Shown one piece after another: positions 41,738-51,696 of a stretch of DNA of 64,000 bases. The notes under the pieces are model-generated. The model did not search any database and was not told the DNA's origin. It saw only the letters and a list, made by a program, of their open reading frames with translations. Every line of letters begins with the position of its first letter. Position 1 is the stretch's first letter. Location: assembly GCF_029870595.1 (NCBI RefSeq), contig NZ_JAPDIR010000004.1:274427-338426 (forward strand), given 5' to 3'. The stretch is from Sphingomonas sp. CBMAI 2297 (GTDB taxonomy: Bacteria > Pseudomonadota > Alphaproteobacteria > Sphingomonadales > Sphingomonadaceae). The position numbers and the translations under genes were made by a program.

Positions 41738-42348
41738 CCGATCCCGAATCCCCGATCGTCTATATCGTCGACGATGACGGCTCCGTCCGCGAAGCGCTGG
41801 AGGATCTGCTGTCGTCCGTCGCGCTCGCTTCGCGCTCGTTCGCCTCGGTGCAGGAATTCGTCGGCGCGGCGCGCGCGGAGGTGCCGTCGTGCCTCGTGCT
41901 CGACGTCAGGATGCCGGGGCATAGCGGGATGGCGTTCCTCGCCCATATGGCCGAACGCGGCACCGCCCTGCCGACGGTGATGATCACCGGCCATGGCGAT
42001 ATCGCGATGAGCGTTCGCGCGATGAAGGACGGCGCGATCGAGTTTCTCACCAAGCCGTTCCGCGATCAGGACCTGCTCGACGCGATCAATCGCGGCATCG
42101 AGATCGATCGCGCGCGCCGCGCGACGGCGGCGGAAACGCGGCATGTGCGGCAATTGTGGGAAGCGCTCTCCCCGGGTGAGCGCGAGGTGGCGCGGCTGGT
42201 GGTGCGCGGATTGCTCAACAAGCAGGTCGCCGCCGAGCTCGGGCTGAGCGAGATCACGGTAAAGGTCCGCCGCGGCAACATGATGCGCAAGATGGAGGCG
42301 CGGACGCTGCCCGATCTCGTCCGCGCCTTCGATCGCATCCACGCCTAG
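41734..42348 (+). CDS. FixJ-type response regulator
   Basis: The 204-residue regulator overlaps the kinase stop (ATGA). The receiver has DDD near the N-terminus, the phospho-acceptor in CLVLDVRMPG, ITGHGD and TKPF. The C-terminal LuxR/GerE helix-turn-helix reads LSPGEREVARLVVRGLLNKQVAAELGLSEITVKVRR. The pair with the kinase upstream is complete. Possible targets include mgtA in the same run of genes. Confidence 0.94.
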   Translation: MTDPESPIVYIVDDDGSVREALEDLLSSVALASRSFASVQEFVGAARAEVPSCLVLDVRMPGHSGMAFLAHMAERGTALPTVMITGHGDIAMSVRAMKDGAIEFLTKPFRDQDLLDAINRGIEIDRARRATAAETRHVRQLWEALSPGEREVARLVVRGLLNKQVAAELGLSEITVKVRRGNMMRKMEARTLPDLVRAFDRIHA

Positions 42349-42536
42349 GGCCGGCTGCTCCGGTCGCGACGGACCGCATGATGGATGCGGACATGTTCGG
42401 CATCGATCCATGCCAGCAGGTCCGCCGCCGCGCGGCTTCTTCGGCGATGGGGCAGCAACAGGACCTCCATGCCGGCCAGCAATCGCAATCGCAGCCGGAG
42501 CTTCAGTGGCATCGGCATAGGGTGATCTGGTGGCAT
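42345..42536 (-). CDS. doubtful small protein downstream of a TonB receptor
   Basis: The 63-residue frame starts at ATG 42536, 16 bp after the receptor stop, with GGGAGAA 7 bp upstream. The translation is rich in Leu and Arg (LKLRLRLRLLAGMEVLLLPHRRR). The ribosome binding site argues for it; the odd composition argues against it. Confidence 0.35.
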   Translation of the reverse strand: MPPDHPMPMPLKLRLRLRLLAGMEVLLLPHRRRSRAAADLLAWIDAEHVRIHHAVRRDRSSRP

Positions 42537-42552
42537 GGCCGTTCTCCCGGTG

Positions 42553-44895
42553 TCAGATCTTCGCGTTCATGCTGAACAGGACGGTGCGCGGCGCGGCCCG
42601 CATGAACGTCTGATAGTCGCCCGAAACCGAATAGCCCCCGATCCCCACGGAGCCGATGTTGTTCCGGTCAAGGGCATTGGTGACATCCAGGCGGAACAGC
42701 AGCTCCGGCATGCCGGCGCGCTTCGGCAGCCGGTACGACGCGTGTGCGTTCACTTGCCAATAGGCGGGCACATATATGTCGTTGCTGTAGGTGAAGGGAT
42801 CGTCGAGATAGAGCGTGCTGGTTGCCCCCGCCTCGAACCGGCCGCGCTTCGCCGAGACCTGGGAAATCAGCGAGACCCCCGGATAGCCCGGCTGGAAATG
42901 CCCCTTCAGCGGTGTCGCCTCCCCCGCCACCACCAGATCATCGGCGTAGCGCAGCTTGCTGACCGAAACGGACTGCGAGATGTCCAGCCAGGCGGCGGGT
43001 TTCAGGTCGATGATCGCATCCGCTCCGAGCAGCTCGGATCGCGGCACCACTCCGACGGTGCGCACCGGATTGAATTGCGGGCCGCTCGTTCCATTGAGCA
43101 GGCGATTGAGGATGATGCCGTAATAGGCGTCGACATTGATGCTCAGCGCGCCGAGCCGGTGATATCCGCCAATCGTGAAGTTCCAGTCCTTCTCCGGCTT
43201 GAGCGTGGCACGCGCCGCATCGAACAGTTCCTGGCTGTCGGCGGCCCAGGCGGAAGACACCGGCCCGATATTGCCGCGCGACGACACGCGATAGCCCACC
43301 GCCGTCTTGGCGATATCGAGATAGAGCGAGGTGCGGCCATCCGGATGCCAGTCGATCGACAGATGCGGCAGGAACGGATCGGTGGTCCTCAGCGTCCCGT
43401 TCGGCGCGCGGTCCGGGCCGATGCCGCCGCCCCTGGTCGAGAAATCCACCGATTTGAAACCGGCATCGATCGTCACGGTCTCGCTGGGCTTGAAGACGTC
43501 CCGCACATAGAGCTGGAAGGAATCGGTCCTCCAGCGCGAGTCATTGGCGATCTGAAAGGCTGGCCCATAGACATCATAGGGTCCGATCGCCCGCAGCGGC
43601 GCGCCCTGCCCCGGCAGCGGCTGATCATAATAGGCGAAACGCGAGGTGGACGAGCCGCGCTCCACCCAGACGCCGACGGAGACGGTGTGGCCCCCGCCCT
43701 TCCAGCCAAGGTTCGCCGCGCTCCCGAAACGCCGCGGGCGGGTCTGCCAGACCTGGGACGAGAATGGCGCGCCGGTTTGCGAGGGCGTCGAGACATCCGA
43801 GATCTCGATGTCCGACTTGCCGATCGCGGCATAGCCCATCACGCTTCCGGAGAGCCGCTCCGTCAGGTTGAAGCGATGAGTGACGTTTCCGACGAAATCG
43901 TCGGTCGCCTGGCCCGTGTCATAGGGGATGAGCGACGCCAGTTCCCCACAGCTATACGCTCCGCACGACTTGTTCGCATTCTCGGGCCCGGCAATGAAGA
44001 CGGCACGCGCATAGTTCGGATAGAGGATGTCGGTCCCGTTCCAGCCGAGCTTGGCCAGCATGTCGAAGGATGTGTTGTTGTAGCCCCAGATCTCGGCGCG
44101 GGCGAAGGAGAAGAAGGCGGTGAGATCGCCCCAGGGCAGGTCCTGAACGAGCTTGGCGTTGGCGCGCAGCATATATTGGGTTCCGGCGCCGGTATATTTG
44201 TCCTTGGATATCCGCTCGATGCCGAACAGCATTCGCGGCCCCGCCTCGCCGATCCGGCCGGTATTGACCGTGGCGCTGCTCACCAGGCTATGATCCCCGC
44301 CGACGCCCTGCGTCATCTCGATCGCGAAATCGGCCTTGGGATCCGCGATGGCGTAGAGCATCTCGCCGCCATTTCCGGTGTTCGAGAAGGTGCTCACCGC
44401 GGCGGAGCCGGGCGATATCCTGACCGAATCGATATTGCCGGCGACACCGATGTTGAGCGGCGCGGTTCCGGTTACGCTGCCATAGCTGCCGTCGTTCAGC
44501 GGAACCCCCTCGAAGGTGATCGCCAGCTCGTTCTGGCGGAACCCGCGCACCAGCAGAAAGCCATCGGACAGATCGAGACCATAGGCATCGGTCGACGTGA
44601 AGGTTACGCCCGGCAGATTCTTGACCAGCGCCAGGGCGCTGCTGCCGGACAGCACGTCGGACCAGTCGCTTTTGGTAAGGGCATAATCGCCTGCCTCGAC
44701 CGGGCGCTTCGTGCCGTCGGAGTGCGCCGCGCGCGTCGCGGTCACGGTGATCTCCGCGTCCAGCTGGGGTTCCGCGGCCGGCGCGGTCACCGCATCGGAT
44801 GTCTGCGCCCGGGCCGGCGCGGCGACACCGCCGATCAGGCCGATCGCCAGCGCCGATCGACCGCAATGGATGAGGATTTTCGAGAATGGGAGCAC
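42553..44895 (-). CDS. TonB-dependent receptor
   Basis: The 780-residue receptor starts at GTG 44895. The signal peptide (SALAIGLIGGVAAPARAQ) precedes ITVTATRAAHSDGTKRP, a TonB-box-like region, and a plug with LVRGFRQNELAITFEGVPLNDG and GNIDSVRISPGSAAVSTFSN. The barrel ends VLFSMNAKI. The plug lacks the usual siderophore-receptor GxxxxYG pattern. The ligand is unknown. It stands alone on its strand, 471 bp from the acyl-CoA ligase gene, and is probably transcribed from its own promoter. Confidence 0.9.
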   Translation of the reverse strand: MLPFSKILIHCGRSALAIGLIGGVAAPARAQTSDAVTAPAAEPQLDAEITVTATRAAHSDGTKRPVEAGDYALTKSDWSDVLSGSSALALVKNLPGVTFTSTDAYGLDLSDGFLLVRGFRQNELAITFEGVPLNDGSYGSVTGTAPLNIGVAGNIDSVRISPGSAAVSTFSNTGNGGEMLYAIADPKADFAIEMTQGVGGDHSLVSSATVNTGRIGEAGPRMLFGIERISKDKYTGAGTQYMLRANAKLVQDLPWGDLTAFFSFARAEIWGYNNTSFDMLAKLGWNGTDILYPNYARAVFIAGPENANKSCGAYSCGELASLIPYDTGQATDDFVGNVTHRFNLTERLSGSVMGYAAIGKSDIEISDVSTPSQTGAPFSSQVWQTRPRRFGSAANLGWKGGGHTVSVGVWVERGSSTSRFAYYDQPLPGQGAPLRAIGPYDVYGPAFQIANDSRWRTDSFQLYVRDVFKPSETVTIDAGFKSVDFSTRGGGIGPDRAPNGTLRTTDPFLPHLSIDWHPDGRTSLYLDIAKTAVGYRVSSRGNIGPVSSAWAADSQELFDAARATLKPEKDWNFTIGGYHRLGALSINVDAYYGIILNRLLNGTSGPQFNPVRTVGVVPRSELLGADAIIDLKPAAWLDISQSVSVSKLRYADDLVVAGEATPLKGHFQPGYPGVSLISQVSAKRGRFEAGATSTLYLDDPFTYSNDIYVPAYWQVNAHASYRLPKRAGMPELLFRLDVTNALDRNNIGSVGIGGYSVSGDYQTFMRAAPRTVLFSMNAKI

Positions 44896-45366
44896 GGGAA
44901 TTCTTTCTTAAAACGGCGCACGCGCCATCCGTCCGCCGCGCGAACGGCAGATGATGAGGCGTGGGTAGGAAACAGGTTTCGCGACCGCCGCCGGCGGCGC
45001 GCTGGCGGCGATGAAATCAGGCGTTGCGCATTCTTGCCCCCTCGGGAACGGCCCGGAAGGCGAAGGCGATCAGCTCGTCGCCGGCACCGCGGCGTCGATG
45101 TTCATCGACCTTCCGTCATCGCACGATGCGGACCGTGGCGCTGAGCGCCCCTATTTGCCGCAATCGTCCGACGGATACCGGTTCGCAGGTTCATCTCATC
45201 CCCTTGACTGCATGGGCGCGAGATGCCCGATGCCGCGCTCGGACTATTCCCCGTGGTCGGTATGGCGCAACGCTACGATGGTATAGGCGCATGCCCGAAA
45301 CCCATGCGAAGGTGATCCGCGGCGGCTGCGCGGCGCAATTCGGGGAAGCCATCCCGGCCGGGACTC
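44896..45366. other. 471-bp intergenic region upstream of the receptor
   Basis: The region between the acyl-CoA ligase stop and the receptor start must hold the receptor promoter. AAGAAAG at about 44905 is a possible ribosome binding site on the minus strand. No Fur-type or other palindromic site was noticed, and the short frames across it are not credible. Confidence 0.5.
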
Positions 45367-46977
45367 TCAGGCGCCCGCCTCTGCCTCGTCATTGGCCAGG
45401 CGGGCGCGAAGCGCCTTCTTGTCCACCTTGCCGACGCTGGTCCGGGGAAGGCCGGCAAGCACGAGCACCCGCTCGGGAATGGCGTATCGGCTCAGCCGCC
45501 CGGCATCGACATGGTGCATCAGGCCGTTCCGCAGAAGCTCGGCGCTCGGTGCATCGCCGCGAGCGGCCGCGACGACGAAAGCGACGGGCCGCTCGCCCCA
45601 TTTGCTGTCCGGAACCCCGATGACCGCGGCTTCCGCCACCGAGGGCAGCTCCATGAGAAGCGCCTCGAGGGCGATCGACGAGACCCACTCTCCGCCGGTC
45701 TTGATCACGTCCTTCAGGCGGTCGACGATCCGGATGGCCCCGTCCCGGTCCATCGCGGCGACATCGCCGGTGTGGAGCCAGCCTCCCTCCCAGAGCGTGT
45801 CGGAGGCGGCCTGGGCGCCATAGCCCTGCGTCAGCCAGGGCGCGCGCAGCATCAGCTCGCCGCCGCCTGCCTCGTCCATGCGCGCATGGACCAGCGGGAT
45901 CGGAAAGCCGGCCCGGCACAGCTCCGCGGTATCGCCGCCCGGCGACCGCGCCAGCGCGACGACCGGTCCCGTCTCGGACATGCCGAAGCCGACCAGCGTC
46001 GACAGGCCGGCGCGGGCCGCCTCTTCCGCCAGCGACGGCGGCAGGGCGGAACCGCCGATGATCACCGTCCAGGGGCCCAGGGACTCCGCGCCTTCCCGCG
46101 CATCGAGCAACATGCGCAATATCGTCGGAACGCAATGCGAGAAGCTGACCCGCTCGCGCCGCTTGAGCGCCAGCAGGTGCTTCGGATCATAGCGCCCGGG
46201 ATAGACCTGCTTGAGCCCCAGCATCGTCGCGACGAACGGCAGGCCCCATGCATGGACATGGAACATCGGCGTCATCGGCATATAGACGTCGTCACGCCGA
46301 AGGCCCTGGCCGACGGGCTGGCTCGCCAGGGTAGCCGCCAATGCCAGCGTGTGGAGGACGAGCTGCCGGTGGCTGAAGAAGACCTGCTTGGGGCTGCCGG
46401 TGGTGCCGGTCGTATGGAAGGTGGTCGCGATCGCATGCTCGTCGAAATCTGCGAACCGGAAGGAAGGCGGGGTCGCCGCGATCCGCGCCTCATAGCTGTC
46501 CGCGCTCGCTTCCTCCGCCATCAGGATCGCGTCGCGTACCGCGGGAAGGTTCGGCCGGATCCCGTCGAACAGCGGAACGAAATCGGCATGGTGGAGGACG
46601 AAGGAAGCGCCGGATTCGCGCAGCGTATATTCGATCTGGGCCGATGACAGCCGCACGTTCACGGTCTGCAGCACCGCCCCCATCATCGGAATGGCGAAAT
46701 AGCATTCGAGATAGCGATGGCTGTCCCAGTCCATCACCGCGACCGTGTCGCCGGCCCGCACCCCGCGTTCGGAGAGCAGCGTCGCCAGGCGCGTCACGCG
46801 ATCGAGCAGGTCGGCATAGCTGAAGCGCCGCCGGCCGCTCACGATCTCCGCGGTTGTCTGCTGCGCCACATTGGCGAGCAGGTGGCGCAGCAGGAGGGGA
46901 TAGGCATAGGCATCCGCTGCCGGCGTCATCAGGATTCTCGGGGTGGTCACGGCTTCTCCGGCGGCAGTTGCGATCAA
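45367..46977 (-). CDS. AMP-forming acyl-CoA synthetase
   Basis: The 536-residue ligase activates a carboxylic acid as acyl-AMP and then as a CoA thioester. It has the P-loop-like TTFHTTGTTGSPKQVFFSH, the GFGMSETGPV core, WLHTGDVAAMD, and the hinge/lysine region RLKDVIKTGGEWVSS plus TSVGKVDKKALR. It resembles medium/long-chain fatty-acid and phenylacetate-type ligases. It is the last gene of a run receptor - M28-like hydrolase - ligase, overlapping the hydrolase stop as ATGA. It may activate an acid released by the hydrolase. Confidence 0.93.
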   Translation of the reverse strand: MIATAAGEAVTTPRILMTPAADAYAYPLLLRHLLANVAQQTTAEIVSGRRRFSYADLLDRVTRLATLLSERGVRAGDTVAVMDWDSHRYLECYFAIPMMGAVLQTVNVRLSSAQIEYTLRESGASFVLHHADFVPLFDGIRPNLPAVRDAILMAEEASADSYEARIAATPPSFRFADFDEHAIATTFHTTGTTGSPKQVFFSHRQLVLHTLALAATLASQPVGQGLRRDDVYMPMTPMFHVHAWGLPFVATMLGLKQVYPGRYDPKHLLALKRRERVSFSHCVPTILRMLLDAREGAESLGPWTVIIGGSALPPSLAEEAARAGLSTLVGFGMSETGPVVALARSPGGDTAELCRAGFPIPLVHARMDEAGGGELMLRAPWLTQGYGAQAASDTLWEGGWLHTGDVAAMDRDGAIRIVDRLKDVIKTGGEWVSSIALEALLMELPSVAEAAVIGVPDSKWGERPVAFVVAAARGDAPSAELLRNGLMHHVDAGRLSRYAIPERVLVLAGLPRTSVGKVDKKALRARLANDEAEAGA

Positions 46978-48539
46978 TTGGGCGTGGTGCGCCGTGGCGG
47001 GCGGCAGGCACCGCGCCTGCTGGTGTCCATCCCGGTCACCGGCTTCGCGCCGAGGCTGGGGTCGCTGCCCTTGAGCATCGCCATCGGAACCCGATCCGCC
47101 TTGCGGATGACCTCGGCGAGCATCGCCGTCTGGCGCGCCGCCAGCCCGGCATCCAGCTTGTCCATATGTCCGTTGGCAGCGATGCTCAGCAGATAGCTGG
47201 GGCCGCCGATGAGCGCCATGTGCGGAACGCCGCTTTCATGGAACACCACGCCCGTGGTGACCCCGGGGCCCGGCTCGACGCCGTGCCGCAGCAGGTCGTG
47301 CCGCCTAATGCCCTCGATCACGATATCGGTCAGCGGCCCGGCGGACGTCGGACAGTTCATATATTCGTTGTGCCCGGTGGGCCCATAGCCCTTGCCGGGG
47401 ATGTCCAGCCATTCGCTCGATCCCAGATGCTCGATCGTGAACGCCGCCGCCGCGCGCTTCATGAGCTCGGGGTGCGCCAGCGCCCAGCCCGGCGCCTCCG
47501 GCATCTCGCCCGTCATGTGGCCGGGCCAGCCCGCGAAGACCAGGCTCCGGCGCAGCCGCTCGCCCTTGGGCAGGCTGGCGAAGTGACGGGCGAGGTGCAG
47601 CAGGGTGATGCAGCCATTTTCCTCGACGAAATTCTGGCCATCGGTGTGGGTGTCGATGATCATCACCTCGTCGCTTTCGCCGGGCAGGATCGCGGTGAGC
47701 TGCGGCACGTCTCCGGTCGTCCATTCGGCATCGAGCGTGAGGCGGGCCGTCTTGCCGGCCTTGGCCGCGCGGCGGAGTTCCTCGCCCGCATCCTGGCCGA
47801 CGAACAGCGCCGGTACCTTCGGCCGGTAATGGGAGGCATGGGGGGAATAATTGCCCTCGATCATCGCCGACGAGACGTCCATGATGATCGCCACGCCGGC
47901 GACGCCACGCTCGGCCAGCGCGTCGAGCGGAAATGCCGGGGTCGTCCACAGCCGGTGATAGGGCGCGTCGAGCGACGCGGCCGCCGGTTCGTCCCGCACA
48001 TGGACGAAATGGGGATGAGTGAGCTTCCCCATCGTCATCCGCGGAAGCTGCCCGTCGAAGACGAGGATGCTGCCCTTCGGGAAATCGGGAAGCGCCTCGG
48101 GGCCGGTCGGCTTCAGCGAGCCGCCATAGACGAGCGGCCCGGTGACGCCTTCCGGACCGGTGGGCGCCGAACGGACGAAGAAGGTGACCTTGTCGACGGG
48201 CCTGCGCGCGCCGCCGTCCAGGACTTCGAGGCTGACGCGTTTGGGATCCCATCGCCGATAGCTGTACGATTCGCACGGGCCGAGCAGGAGGCCGGCGTCC
48301 TGGAACTGGCCGGCCATCCAGTCCACGAACGCGAGATGGTTGGCGTTGCCGGGAAGCCGGGGGCCGAAATCGACCATTTCCTGATAGTCCCGCCGGATAT
48401 CCGCGGCGGACGGCAGCGGCACCGGCGCCCGGCGGAGCGGCATCGATGCGAGCGCGCGGGCCGGGGCACTCGCGCTCGCCAGCGCGCAGGCGGCGGCAAG
48501 GAGCGCGCTCCGGCGTGAAATGAGCGATTGGTCATGCAT
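46974..48539 (-). CDS. exported M28-family peptidase-like hydrolase
   Basis: The 521-residue protein starts at ATG 48539 with GGGAG 8 bp upstream. It has a twin-arginine-like signal (ISRRSALLAAACALASASAPARA). The zinc-peptidase core is recognisable but altered: IIDTHTDGQNFVEENG keeps H-x-D, while the usual DNxSG reads EENGC; TIEHLGSSEWL and ANGHMDKLDAGL supply later ligands. A PA-like insert lies between. It probably acts in the periplasm on a peptide or amide brought in by the receptor encoded just upstream. Confidence 0.82.
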   Translation of the reverse strand: MHDQSLISRRSALLAAACALASASAPARALASMPLRRAPVPLPSAADIRRDYQEMVDFGPRLPGNANHLAFVDWMAGQFQDAGLLLGPCESYSYRRWDPKRVSLEVLDGGARRPVDKVTFFVRSAPTGPEGVTGPLVYGGSLKPTGPEALPDFPKGSILVFDGQLPRMTMGKLTHPHFVHVRDEPAAASLDAPYHRLWTTPAFPLDALAERGVAGVAIIMDVSSAMIEGNYSPHASHYRPKVPALFVGQDAGEELRRAAKAGKTARLTLDAEWTTGDVPQLTAILPGESDEVMIIDTHTDGQNFVEENGCITLLHLARHFASLPKGERLRRSLVFAGWPGHMTGEMPEAPGWALAHPELMKRAAAAFTIEHLGSSEWLDIPGKGYGPTGHNEYMNCPTSAGPLTDIVIEGIRRHDLLRHGVEPGPGVTTGVVFHESGVPHMALIGGPSYLLSIAANGHMDKLDAGLAARQTAMLAEVIRKADRVPMAMLKGSDPSLGAKPVTGMDTSRRGACRPPRRTTPN

Positions 48540-48582
48540 CGAGCGATCTCCCATTCGTGTTCGGCAGCGTTCTGGCGCCGGG

Positions 48583-51411
48583 CTAGAATTTGATGTTCAC
48601 ACCCGCCGTGAACTGGCGTCCAGTCACGTCGTAGAGCAGCGGATTGGTGGGGATGAACGTGAAGAGCGTACCGTTCGGCGCCAGCGGCGGAGCGCGATCG
48701 AACAGATTGTTGACCGTCAGGAAGAAGCGATAGCCATCCTTGAGCCGCACGGCGGCGGTCAGGTCGGTATAGAAGACGGACTTCACGCGATTGTTCTCGA
48801 TGGTCTTCGGTTCCACCCGGGTGACGTCATAGGTTCCCGCGCCGATGAACCGCTCCTGCGCGAAGAGCTCGACCGGGCCGCTCTTCCAATCCAGGCCGGC
48901 GGTCGCGCTCCAGCGCGGATTGGCGCTGAGGCCGACTTCCCCGGCCCGGTCTATGGACGGGCCGTTGCGGATGTCCTGCCGCTGCTTGTCGAGATAGCTG
49001 GCGATGAATCTCAGGCTCGCGGCACCGCCAAGGACCTGCCCGCGCGGCCGGTAATTGAGCTCGATGTCGAGGCCGGATGTCGCCAGCCGGTTGAGGTTCA
49101 GCGTCGGGGACTCGATGCGGGTGATCTGCCCCGCCGGGTTGCGGGTGATGTTCGCGCAGAGGCTGGTGGCGCCGGCCAGGCATTGGTTCAGCGTCAGCTG
49201 CGGCGTCAGCGACGAGATGATGCCGGCGATGTCGATGGAATAATAGTCGACCGACAGGGTGAGCCCCGGCGCGAAGGCGGGGCTGAGGACGATACCCGCG
49301 GTATAGGTGTCGGCCTTTTCGGGCTGCAGCGAAGGGTTGCCCCGAGCCGCCTGGACGATGGGCACGGTGACGCCGTTATCGATCACCGAGCCGGTGTTCT
49401 GCACGATCCCGGCGAACAGCTCCGGCACGTTGGGCGCGCGGATATCGCGCGAGGCGGTACCGCGCAGGCGCACCCCGGCCACCGGCTCCCACACCGCGCC
49501 GGCCTTCCAGGTCGTCACTCCGCCGCTCGTGCTGTAGTTGGTATATCGCACGGCGCCGTTGATATCGAGCGCATGCAGGAAGGGCAGGTCGCGGGCGAGC
49601 GGCACCGCCGCCTCCGCGAACACTTCCCACAGATGATAGGCGCCCTTCACCGGAAAGACGTTGGTGAGCAGCCAGCCGCCGGGCTGGTTCTGATAGGCCG
49701 GGGGAAAGCCGCGCATGCCGGTGGCGTCGTTGATGCTCTGCGCGATATCGTCGGCAACCTGGTCCAGCGCGACGCGGCGATACTGGCCGCCGGCCGCGAG
49801 GGAGACCGGCCCCGCCCAGGTGGAGAAAGGCTGCGCGCGCAACGAAAGGTCGGCGACGTCCTGGGTGAAGTTGGTGGTGTAGCTCGAAGCCCCCTCGACA
49901 TAGGCTATGGCAGCCTGGGAAGGCGCGCCGGCTCCGAACAGGTTGATCGGAACGCAGCCGGGATACAGGCCCGGGTTGGTGAGCGTGACCCGGCAGACGA
50001 TCTGGCTGGTGGCAGGATCGCGCACCGCGTCCACCGCGGCATAGAGGCGTTCGAGCGCCACGTTGTTGTAGGTCCGGATGTTGGTCCGGTTCCTGCCATG
50101 CTCGAAATAGCCCTCGACCTGGAGCCCGCCCGCCCCGGCGAAGCGGAAGCCGGCGGTGAGATCGAGCGTGCGCGCCCGCGCCGTCGCGTTCGCCGGCTCG
50201 CCAAAGTCGAAATTCACCCGGCCCATCGCGAAGGCGGGCGTGTTCGTCGTGGTCAGCACCTGTTGCACCGCCGGATTCAGGAAGGCGTTGCCGCTGAAGA
50301 TGGTGAAGCCGTTGAAGCCGCCCGGGTTGAACTGCTGGGCCTGGTTATAGTGGTTGCGCGCGAGTGCCAGGCTGCCCTGGGCATAGAGCGTGAGCGACGG
50401 CGTTACGTCGAACTCCGCGTGCCCGAAATAGCTGCGGGTGGTGACGTCGGCGGAAAGGTTGCTGAACACCTGGGCGCCGTCCCCGCCGACCTGGATCAGC
50501 CCCGATTGCGCCGACCCGCGCGAATAGGGAACCAGCGTTCCGCCGGGAGCGAATTGCTGGAACGCCAGCGGTCCGCTCAGGATCAGGCCGCCGGGAGACG
50601 CGGTCGACGACCGCAGATCGTCGCGGAAGATCAACTGGCCCGGAACCGCCGGGTTGCCTAGGAAGCCGGTGCCGCGCCGCCCCCAGTCCCGGTCGCCGAC
50701 GCTCTGGATGCCGCCCATCTCGAAATAGGTGGCGCTGGCCACGATCCGCCCGCGCCCGTCGGCGAAGGACTGGCCGGCGGTGATGCTGGCCTTGTAGGTC
50801 GGGGCGTCGCCCTTGTCGGAGATGCCCGCCTGCGCGCTCGCCTTGATCCCGGTGAAGCGCGTGTCCAGCACGAAGTTCACGACGCCGGCCACGGCATCGG
50901 ACCCATAGGCGGCCGAGGCACCGCCGGTCACGACATCGACGCGCTTCACCAGCTCTTGCGGGAACAGGTTGATGTCGGTCGAACCGTCGCGGGACGAAGG
51001 CGCCGCGCGGCGGCCGTCGATAAGCACCAGCGTGCGCTGCACGCCGAGATTGCGAAGGTTGAGATAGCTTCCGGACTGCGGCCCCACCGCCCCGGTAAAG
51101 GCACCTGCCGGGCGCGTCGATCCGCGGAACGACGGCAGCTGGTTGAGCGCCTCGCCGATCAGGCCGGGCTGGGCCTTGGCGAGATCCTCCGCGGCCATGA
51201 CCGTGACGGGCGTGGGAGCCTGCGACCCGTCGCGGATCGCCCGCGATCCGGTCACGACGATATCCGCGCCGTCGGCGGGAGTCGCTCCCGCATCCTTCTG
51301 GGAGTCTTGCGGCAGCGTCTCCCCCGACGGGTTCGCTGCGGATTGCGCATATACGGGAGCCGCCATCAGCGCTGCCGAGCATGCGGACGCAAACAATATC
51401 GGCCTGATCAT
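48583..51411 (-). CDS. TonB-dependent receptor, first gene of a hydrolase/ligase operon
   Basis: The 942-residue receptor starts at ATG 51411, with AAGGGG 8 bp upstream; the longer frame to 51495 lacks support. The signal peptide is PILFASACSAALMAAPVYAQ. DIVVTGSRAIRDGSQAPTP resembles a TonB box, and the plug has LNLRNLGVQRTLVLIDGRR and AAYGSDAVAGVVNFVLDT. It ends FTAGVNIKF. It is 43 bp upstream of the M28-like hydrolase and faces a TetR gene. The ligand is unknown; the neighbours suggest an amide- or peptide-linked acid. Confidence 0.92.
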   Translation of the reverse strand: MIRPILFASACSAALMAAPVYAQSAANPSGETLPQDSQKDAGATPADGADIVVTGSRAIRDGSQAPTPVTVMAAEDLAKAQPGLIGEALNQLPSFRGSTRPAGAFTGAVGPQSGSYLNLRNLGVQRTLVLIDGRRAAPSSRDGSTDINLFPQELVKRVDVVTGGASAAYGSDAVAGVVNFVLDTRFTGIKASAQAGISDKGDAPTYKASITAGQSFADGRGRIVASATYFEMGGIQSVGDRDWGRRGTGFLGNPAVPGQLIFRDDLRSSTASPGGLILSGPLAFQQFAPGGTLVPYSRGSAQSGLIQVGGDGAQVFSNLSADVTTRSYFGHAEFDVTPSLTLYAQGSLALARNHYNQAQQFNPGGFNGFTIFSGNAFLNPAVQQVLTTTNTPAFAMGRVNFDFGEPANATARARTLDLTAGFRFAGAGGLQVEGYFEHGRNRTNIRTYNNVALERLYAAVDAVRDPATSQIVCRVTLTNPGLYPGCVPINLFGAGAPSQAAIAYVEGASSYTTNFTQDVADLSLRAQPFSTWAGPVSLAAGGQYRRVALDQVADDIAQSINDATGMRGFPPAYQNQPGGWLLTNVFPVKGAYHLWEVFAEAAVPLARDLPFLHALDINGAVRYTNYSTSGGVTTWKAGAVWEPVAGVRLRGTASRDIRAPNVPELFAGIVQNTGSVIDNGVTVPIVQAARGNPSLQPEKADTYTAGIVLSPAFAPGLTLSVDYYSIDIAGIISSLTPQLTLNQCLAGATSLCANITRNPAGQITRIESPTLNLNRLATSGLDIELNYRPRGQVLGGAASLRFIASYLDKQRQDIRNGPSIDRAGEVGLSANPRWSATAGLDWKSGPVELFAQERFIGAGTYDVTRVEPKTIENNRVKSVFYTDLTAAVRLKDGYRFFLTVNNLFDRAPPLAPNGTLFTFIPTNPLLYDVTGRQFTAGVNIKF

Positions 51412-51696
51412 TGACCCGCCCCTTTTCAGCTTGGGCGCGACCATCGTCGTCTGCCCGTCCTCTCCATCCAATGACTCCGCCAACAGCGCCGCCAAGTCAA
51501 TATCTTTCTTTTGTTAGGAAGGAATATGTTTCGCAACCGGTTCGCCCCTGGCGGCGAACCCCTTCGGAATCGGGGGCGAATCTATTTTCTTTCCTGGAAA
51601 AAAGTGCCTACCGAGAACGAGAGGCTTGGGCATCACCGCGAGTTTCTCCCCCGCCGGGAGAGGCGGGGCGGCAACAGTTTCAACTGGGGTTTGGAC
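51412..51696. other. 285-bp divergent promoter region (receptor/TetR)
   Basis: This region separates the receptor operon from the tetR gene and should hold both promoters and the TetR operator. The stretch at 51500-51535 is AT-rich. I saw no clear long palindrome by eye. Confidence 0.45.

Noticed and set aside
42535..45144. 869-residue plus-strand open frame
   Set aside because: Antisense to a TonB-dependent receptor with signal peptide and barrel; no domain in this translation.
45011..45623. Plus-strand frames near 45.0-45.6 kb
   Set aside because: They cross from an intergenic region into the antisense of the acyl-CoA ligase, with no start support.
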